Source of the DNA: Dactylis glomerata
Lineage: Eukaryota > Streptophyta > Magnoliopsida > Poales > Poaceae
Assembly (NCBI GenBank): GCA_007115705.1
Contig: QXEO01000143.1
Location: forward strand, 6,803,434-6,867,433
DNA length: 64,000 nucleotides
Direction of reading: 5' to 3'
Notes under the pieces: generated by a model
What the model saw: the letters and a program-made list of their open reading frames with translations, nothing else
Database searches by the model: none
Told to the model about the DNA's origin: nothing
Translations under genes and position numbers: made by a program
Part shown: positions 57,931 to 64,000 of the stretch, piece by piece
Numbering within the stretch: the stretch's first letter is position 1
Layout of the letters: each line of letters starts with the position of its first letter

Positions 57931-60900
57931 ATGGTAGTAGGCCTTATATGGAATCCAAGAGGTCTTAATAGACCTGATAAACTACCTCGGGTTCATGAGC
58001 TCATTAGAGATTCATGCCCAGACTTTATCAGTTTTTCTAAATCCAAAAAAGAAGAATTCACTAGTTCTCAGTTGAAAGATATAGACATTTATGAGGCTTA
58101 TGTCTGGAATTGGTTACCTGCTGTAGGTACAGCTGGGGGCATTTTGATGGGTGTTAAGGAATGCAATTTTGAGATTGTCTCTTGGGATATCTTTAAGTTT
58201 TGCATTTCCTGTATAGTTAAAAATAAAAAGGACCATAGTTTGTGGAGGTTTGTTTCAGTTTATGGCTCAGCCTATGATGAATTCAAATTAGAATTCATTA
58301 ATGAGCTGCACAATATTATGCCCAGTTGGAATGGGCTGACTCTAGTTGGTGGAGATTTTAATCTAATTAGAGAAAAGAAAGAGAAAAATACTGGTAATAT
58401 CAATCAACATTGGGCCAATCTTTTTAATGATTGGATAAATAAGTTTGACCTTATTGAGTTAAAAAGTCCTGGAAGGCTATATACCTGGGGTAACAACCAG
58501 GATAATCCGGTAATGGCTGCCTTGGATAGAGTGTTTGTAACAACTTGTTGGGAAAATATGTTTCCCTCTGTCTCAGTTAGGACTTTGCCACGTGTTGGCA
58601 GTGATCACACCCCCTTGCTATTTGACACTGGTACTTTTGTTGCTCCTGCTATTAAACAGTTTAGGTTTGAGAAGTGGTGGTTGCAAATAGATGGTTTTAA
58701 AGAGTTGGTGTGTAAAACCTGGCATTTACCTTGCAATGCAAGGAAATCCATTGATATTTGGCAATTTAAGATCAGAAACCTGAGGAAAACTATTAAAGGT
58801 TGGGCTATTAATATTGAGTCACAGCAGAATAAACATAAAAAGCAACTTATTGCTGAATATGATATGCTGGATATTTTATCTGAGACTCAGCCTTTATCCC
58901 CTGGTGCTAAAAAGCAATTGAAAACTATTGCAGATGAGCTGCAGAAAATCTGGAGAAATGAAGAGATTAAAAGTAGACAGAGAGCTAGGGAAAGAGATAT
59001 CTTGGAGGGTGATCAAAATACTAAATATTTTCATGCCATGGCTAACAAGAGAAGGAGAAAGAAGCAGATTGTTTCTCTGGAAGGCCCTAGTGGGGAGGTT
59101 ACAACCACTGAAGGTATATTGAATATTGCTGTAGATTACTACAAAAATCTCTTTGGTGCTGAACCTAGAATGGATATTGACTTAGCTGATAATTTCTGGA
59201 ATTCTAGTGAGTTGGTTTCTGAGTTGCATAATAGTAACCTGTGCAAAGAATTCTCTGAAAAGGAGATTAGGGATGCTGTTTTTGGCTCCTATGCTGAAGG
59301 AGCCCCTGGCCCTGATGGGTTCCCTTTTCTTTTTTATCAACAGTTTTGGGATTTAATTAAACCTGAGATTTTGGCTATGTTTAAAGACTGTCATCTGGGA
59401 AATTTAGACTTGTTTCGTTTGAATTTTTCTCTGCTGACTCTAATTCCTAAAGAACCTGATGCTAGGACTATTCAAAAGTTTAGGCCAATTGCCTTGACTA
59501 ATTGTAGTTTCAAAATCTTCTCTAAATGTGTGACTAACATACTGGGAGTGGTTAGTGAGGAGCTAATTGCTCCAAATCAAACTGCTTTTATAAAAGGGAG
59601 ATTTATTCTAGAGTCTGTGGTTTCTGCTCATGAGATTATTCATGATGCTGTTCAGAAGAAGGAAAGTGGCTTTATCTTTAAGCTTGATTGTGAAAAAACT
59701 TATGATAAAGTAGATAGGAGTTTTCTTATGAAAATGTTGGGTCAGAGGGGCTTTAGCCCTAGCTTCCTTTCTCTAATTAGATCCTTGTTGGATAAAGGAT
59801 CTGTTGGTGTGAGGATTAATGATGTGAACAGTGACTATTTTATAGCTAGTAGAGGTGTTAGGCAGGGTGATCCTATATCACCTGTTCTCTTTAACTTTGT
59901 GGCTGATGTTTTTACAAGAACTAGCATAGAGGCCCTCGCAAATGCGAGGGCATCAATCATCTTTACTGCATTGAAAGTATTTGCAGCAAATTTAAGTTAT
60001 CATATGTCTGCATGCTACCAGATCGGACATCAACACTTTGATCCTATAGCCGCTATCAATAACCAACATAAATATGTGGACTAATTATCATTATATTATT
60101 TAAAAAATAACCATCTATAATGATGAATTATTGTTTGGTCATTAACACATGGTATTTATAACTAAAAAAATGAAATTCCCTCAAGTTAGCTAGTCGATAA
60201 GTGACATTATACATATAAACAGAAATAAAGTTAGAATTAGCATTAATATCAATATGGTGTGCTGAAATAAAATGTCCACTGGAGCACCTGCCCAATGTGT
60301 TTTACGTACAACCATGAAGATCAATCAACCACGGCTAAGTAAATCTAAGGTTTCTATTGTGTACCAGATTAATGACGCCAATCTGGTGACAACATTAGAC
60401 TCAGGCGAGAGTTGCCAGGGGGTCGTTAGGTGTGGGCTCGACAACTTTGCCACGTGGACTTTATTTAACAAATGACATCCACCACACGGCTATTTCTCCA
60501 GATGCATTCGCTCAAAGAAATTCTCCAGATTAATGTATGTGGTTTGCTTTACCTCGGAATTATCTAGCCTCATTTTCTCTTCTTTATTTTAATAAAGAGT
60601 ACGGTCCATCTGTTATAAACATAAATATGGATAGAAGTTCAGATAAAAAATCATGAAACTTCCCATAAGGGTAGCCCTCACAAATGCGATGGCATCATTC
60701 TTATGGTATCAAAATTACTATGAAATCCACCCATAGTTTCAAAGATATTAGAAATACCTTATATATCTTTCCATAGCCCACGTAATTACAAAGATATATG
60801 TGTTATTATGATTTCTATTCTAAGATTGTAATTATTATTTTGAACCATTTTTGTTAAATTTGTAACAACATATAATCCTATTTCAGTGATCAACCTATAT

Positions 60901-63211
60901 CGTGCCAATCTGTTATTCTCTGAACGGATAGCGAATCTATTTTTTTGTACCCTCATGATGAGTACGTGAATAAATGTATATATATCTGATCATTTTTTTT
61001 CTAGAAATTTCTACCATAGAGACATTAGTTTTGTATATTTTAGCCACTCTATATTCCGGTTAAAATTCATATATTTTTACTGTTAAGAAACTACCATACA
61101 ATAGTAAGCTCTATGTTTGGATTGGAATCTTAACTGGGCGTTAATTTTTTTCCTTCTAGCTTAGAATCCTAACCGGATTGCTAAATGTATTTTTCCTTGC
61201 ACGTATATGCGTGATGGTGCTTGCCCATTGAACTGTTTTTTTATCACTTGCCCATTAAACTTACTAATCATGTACACGTAAGGTCATAGGACTCTTTTTT
61301 TTAGAGAACTTAGGACTCTTTTCTTTTGGTGGAAGCCGTCGTGACTTCTTTTATTTTTTCTTTCCTCAGATTGGCACGTATGTGTCACACATGTATATCG
61401 TGTATGACCATAAAATATGTTACGTAAATTGTTTTAAATCCTATCCATTAAAATTATAGATCTAACGGTTAAAATAATTTTAATGATGTGGATCAACGTG
61501 GTGTCTCTATTTTAGACTCCCGTATTGTGCTTTTAGTATATAGTAGATGCTTATTAAAGCTGCAGACAGACAACTTATTTCTAGGATGTTTAGATCTTTC
61601 TGCCCCACAGGTATCGTGAGCATGCAATATGCTGATGATACCTTACTATTTCTGAATAAGAGTCTTGATAATGCTAGGAATTTGAAATGGTTGTTGTCTT
61701 GTTTTGAGCAAATGTCAGGAATGCGCATAAACTTTCACAAATGTGATCTGGTGCCTATTAATATTAGTGTTGAGGAGTCTCAAGAGTATGCTCAATCTTT
61801 GAGTTGTAAACTTGGATGCTTTCCTATTAAATATCTAGGAGCTCCTTTGCACTATAGAAGGTTGAGGAAAGAAGACCTGCAACCTGTTATAGACAAAATT
61901 ATAAAAAAAGCTGGAGGTTGGAGAGGCAAACTATTGTCTTACAAAGCAAAGATAATTTTGATTAGGTCTGTGTTGGCCAGCATTCCTAATTATCTGATGA
62001 GTATAATTAAATTCCCTAAATGGGCTATTTCCCTAATCAACTCTCAAATGACTCATTGCCTGTGGGATGATTATGAAGGGAACCATAAATATCATTTGGC
62101 CAATTGGGGAATAGTAGCCCAAAAGATAGAGTATGGAGGTTTGGGTATTCCTAATCTAGCTGAGATGAATTTATGTATCTTAGCTTCTTGGATTAGAAGG
62201 TACCAATTAGACGAGCACAAAATTTGGAAACAGATCATTGATCACAAGTATAGAACTGATGCTCCCAACATTTTTGCTTGCCCAGAGCAGGGCCTCTCCC
62301 CCTTTTGGAAGGGTGTGATGTGGGCTTCTAGGGCAGCAAAGATGGGATATCAGTGGAAGGTGGGTAATGGTAGGAATATAAAGTTCTGGGAAGATCACTG
62401 GTTTGGTCATTGTAGCCTGGCTATACTCTTCTGGGATCTTTATGTTTTGGTCAATGAGCAGAATATTAGCATTGCTGAGGTCTGGGATGGAGTTAATTTG
62501 AAATTAACCTTTAGAAGGTGTGTTGATCTCCAGTTAATGCAGAGATGGTATGACCTGAAGAGCATTGCTGAATCTATTCATTTTGATGGAACAGTTGATT
62601 CTCTCATTTGGAAGTTTGAGGCTAAAGGAGTTTATTCTGTTAGTTCTCTCTATGCTATTGTTAATTTCAGAGGCATTATGCCTGTCCATATTCCCTCTGT
62701 GTGGAAGTTGAAAATTCCACCTAGAGTGCATGTGTTTTTATGGTTATTGTTCTACAATAAATTGTTGACCAGAGATAATTTGCACAAAAGGCAGGAACTT
62801 CCTGACCTTAGTTGTGTCTTTTGCTCTGAGGAGGAAAATATTCCTCATTTATTTTTTGAATGTGTAGTAGCTAGGGAGCTGTGGAGACAAATCTCTGTAA
62901 TTACTAAAATACCTGGGCAGGTTAATCTGCTGGCAATTGCTAGCCTATGGATCTGTGATAAAACACATGTTGTTTCTAATATTGTCCATGCTGCTGCACT
63001 ATGGTCGCTATGGAAAAGTAGAAATGAAGTGTGTTTTAACAAAAGATCATGGTCATGTATGCAGGTGATCTATCTGAGGGTGGCTTACACTCTTGTGAGA
63101 TGGAAACTGCTGTGTCCGGAAGGAAGCAAAAGAGAGCTCGAGGAGGCGATCCTGGCCTTGGAGCAGCTGGCTCGGCAACCTCCCCTGTTGACGTGGCCGG
63201 AACCTGGATGA
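57931..63211 (+). pseudogene. LINE ORF2 (AP endonuclease, reverse transcriptase, zf-RVT), split by a Helitron
   Basis: The frame overlaps ORF1's end by 38 bp and runs 57931-59920, then 61548-63211 in the same frame once the Helitron is excluded, about 1,218 residues. The endonuclease domain (1-230) shows WNPRGLN, GGDFNLI and GSDHTPL. The position normally held by the catalytic Glu (FSETK in relatives) is Lys 37 (FSKSK). RT motifs follow: PGPDGFPFLFYQ, RPIALTN, KLDCEKTYDKVD, GVRQGDPISPVLF, then YADD (61628-61639) just after the Helitron. Near the C-terminus is the zf-RVT zinc region (CVFCSEEENIPHLFFEC). ORF2 makes the nick and copies LINE RNA into DNA. This copy is dead because of the insertion and probably also the Glu to Lys change. 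Confidence 0.9.
59921..61547 (-). mobile_element. Small non-autonomous Helitron inside LINE ORF2
   Basis: On the minus strand it starts TCTACTATATACTAAAAGC at 61547 and ends CTAG at 59921. A perfect 9 bp stem (GCCCTCGCA/TGCGAGGGC, 59932-59951) lies about 10 nt before the end. It sits exactly between A and T of the LINE sequence, with no duplication. Length is 1,627 bp, AT-rich, with no Rep/helicase gene and no captured gene recognised. Confidence 0.88.
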
Positions 63212-63604
63212 GGAAGGTCGATGGCAAGATCCATCAGATTGTGGTGAAAAAGCTAGAGGCGACCTGGAGTGGCCCGTGGATGTATAATGACACTGATGAC
63301 TGGGAGGCTACGACGTCGTCTTTGGCAAAGAATCTGAACGCGAACTCGCTCGCACTGGAGGACGATGGGGAAGGAATGCTGCGAGTAGTGTAGTTTCGTC
63401 CTATGGTGCTGGTGATGTTGTTTGTGCCTGTCACTCCCGTTTAGAGTGAGCAAGGCTGGTGGTTGGATGTTGAATCTTTATATTGTGTGCGTAGCTCCTG
63501 TAGGAGTCGAACTTGGGTGTGTTGGTTTGCAGTGAGGTGGCTGTAAGAAAGACCTGCTGTGGTTTCTTTATTGGAACCAGGGGAAAACCCTTTTTATCTA
63601 AAAA
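63212..63604 (+). other. 3' UTR of the LINE
   Basis: Sequence from the ORF2 stop to the TTTTTATCTAAAAA tail. Frames here (e.g. 63049-63393) are out of register with ORF2 and lack family features. Confidence 0.6.
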
Positions 63605-64000
63605 TTTGTAAGGTCAAGGTGATTATTGGGCCCAATGTTTATTTGGAGTTTCCGCTTGGTGTTTCGCACGGCGAGGTTTATCATAAGACTTGGCCATGCT
63701 GACACTATGTGTAAGACTTCGAATTTGTTACTGCAATGGACATAAGCACTGATATCACTTTGATTATATGCCACGATGCACTGATCATGGGATCGTGGTT
63801 AGATACATAACAGTTATTTCAAACAACTAGTCGAAGGTCCTCACAAACTTAATACAAAACAATAGTGAGATGGTTAATAATTTGAATGTTCGGAGTATAT
63901 ATTTGTACTTTGAAGAAGAAAAAATGACTCCAATGTGAAGTGAACCTTCCGCGGAGCGAACGCAATTCAGGATTTTCCACGTGACAACAGTCTAGCCTGG
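63605..64000. other. Flank beyond the LINE, nothing recognised
   Basis: About 400 bp of AT-balanced DNA with no gene or repeat end that I can identify. Confidence 0.4.

Larger units (their letters stand above)
39640..57968 (+). pseudogene. LINE ORF1 (Gag-like, two CCHC knuckles), split by the CACTA insertion and frameshifted
   Basis: The likely start is the ATG at 39640 (MAPGGRGGVRRPGG), although the frame is open further upstream. A Gly/Gln-rich basic N-terminus is followed by two zinc knuckles at residues about 188-225 (CYNCGEPCHYVGMC, CFICGSHMHHMDKC). A DUF4283-like region follows (VVDGDITMDELKQNF, WVKVEGIPPKYLSW). Coding is cut at 40862 by the CACTA and resumes at 56941 in the same frame. 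It then stops at 57295. An (AG)5 run at 57279-57288 coincides with a frame change, after which the acidic C-terminal part stays open to 57968. A two-base contraction of this run would explain the shift. ORF1 binds LINE RNA and is needed for retrotransposition in this class. Confidence 0.85.
38200..63604 (+). mobile_element. LINE (non-LTR retrotransposon), interrupted by a CACTA transposon and a Helitron
   Basis: ORF1 (zinc-knuckle RNA-binding protein) and ORF2 (endonuclease, RT, zf-RVT) lie on the plus strand. The 3' end is GGAACCAGGGGAAAACCC followed by TTTTTATCTAAAAA at about 63604. The 5' end is only approximate: the GC-rich 5' region starts around 38200. Inside are the 16,075 bp CACTA (40863-56937) and a 1,627 bp Helitron (59921-61547). 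Without them the LINE would be about 7.7 kb. I could not identify a target-site duplication. Confidence 0.85.

Noticed and set aside
1..64000. CRISPR arrays, rRNA genes, bacterial operons or viral genomes
   Set aside because: None seen; the window is plant nuclear DNA.

Overview
The window is repeat-dominated nuclear DNA of a grass, most likely a Triticeae species (wheat, barley, rye or relatives). The evidence is nested LTR retrotransposons with wheat-style termini (a 1.5 kb LTR opening TGATACGTCC), CACTA transposons with CACTG/CACTACAAG ends, Stowaway MITEs (CTCCCTCCG), Helitrons, and only two ordinary host genes in 64 kb. Nothing bacterial, viral or organellar was seen.

Layout. 1-14616: minus-strand Ty3/gypsy element of Athila-like type (pol start, gag-protease, tRNA-Asp-type PBS, one LTR). 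Its LTR is split by a complete 10.7 kb minus-strand non-autonomous element (3018-13702; two 2.28 kb LTRs, initiator-Met PBS, PPT, TSD CATGT) that carries a gag but no recognisable pol. The gypsy element itself abuts, and probably landed in, a CACTA transposon whose transposase C-terminus and terminal repeat remain at 14617-15140. 16973-20337: an LRR receptor-like protein gene with a 1-base frameshift and a 721 bp Mutator-like MITE with a perfect 9 bp TSD. 20640-27500: gene-free, with LINE-like debris, a 186 bp solo LTR with TSD GGTTC, and a second Mutator-like end pair. 27705-29009: a three-exon SPEAR (SPOROCYTELESS-like EAR) gene, apparently intact. 30531-35161: a minus-strand Helitron holding captured exon-like DNA. 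About 38200-63604: a plus-strand LINE split twice, by a 16,075 bp CACTA transposon (40863-56937, TSD GGA) in ORF1 and by a 1,627 bp Helitron (59921-61547) in ORF2. Each insertion can be removed with the LINE reading frame intact.

The large CACTA is the most interesting object. It has 20 bp terminal inverted repeats, TGACGATTT-type subterminal repeats, a TNP2-type transposase gene and a Transposase_24-type gene (both minus strand, each nearly intact with one in-frame amber codon), a 663 bp tandem array, and a plus-strand two-exon gene for a small B3-domain-like protein. It also has three tRNA-like modules, each with an A-box, a B-box and a T5 run. A B3-like protein and Pol III-type modules are not standard parts of described En/Spm elements as far as I know.

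Exon structures are read by eye from splice consensus and phase; family assignments come from recognisable motifs without database searches.
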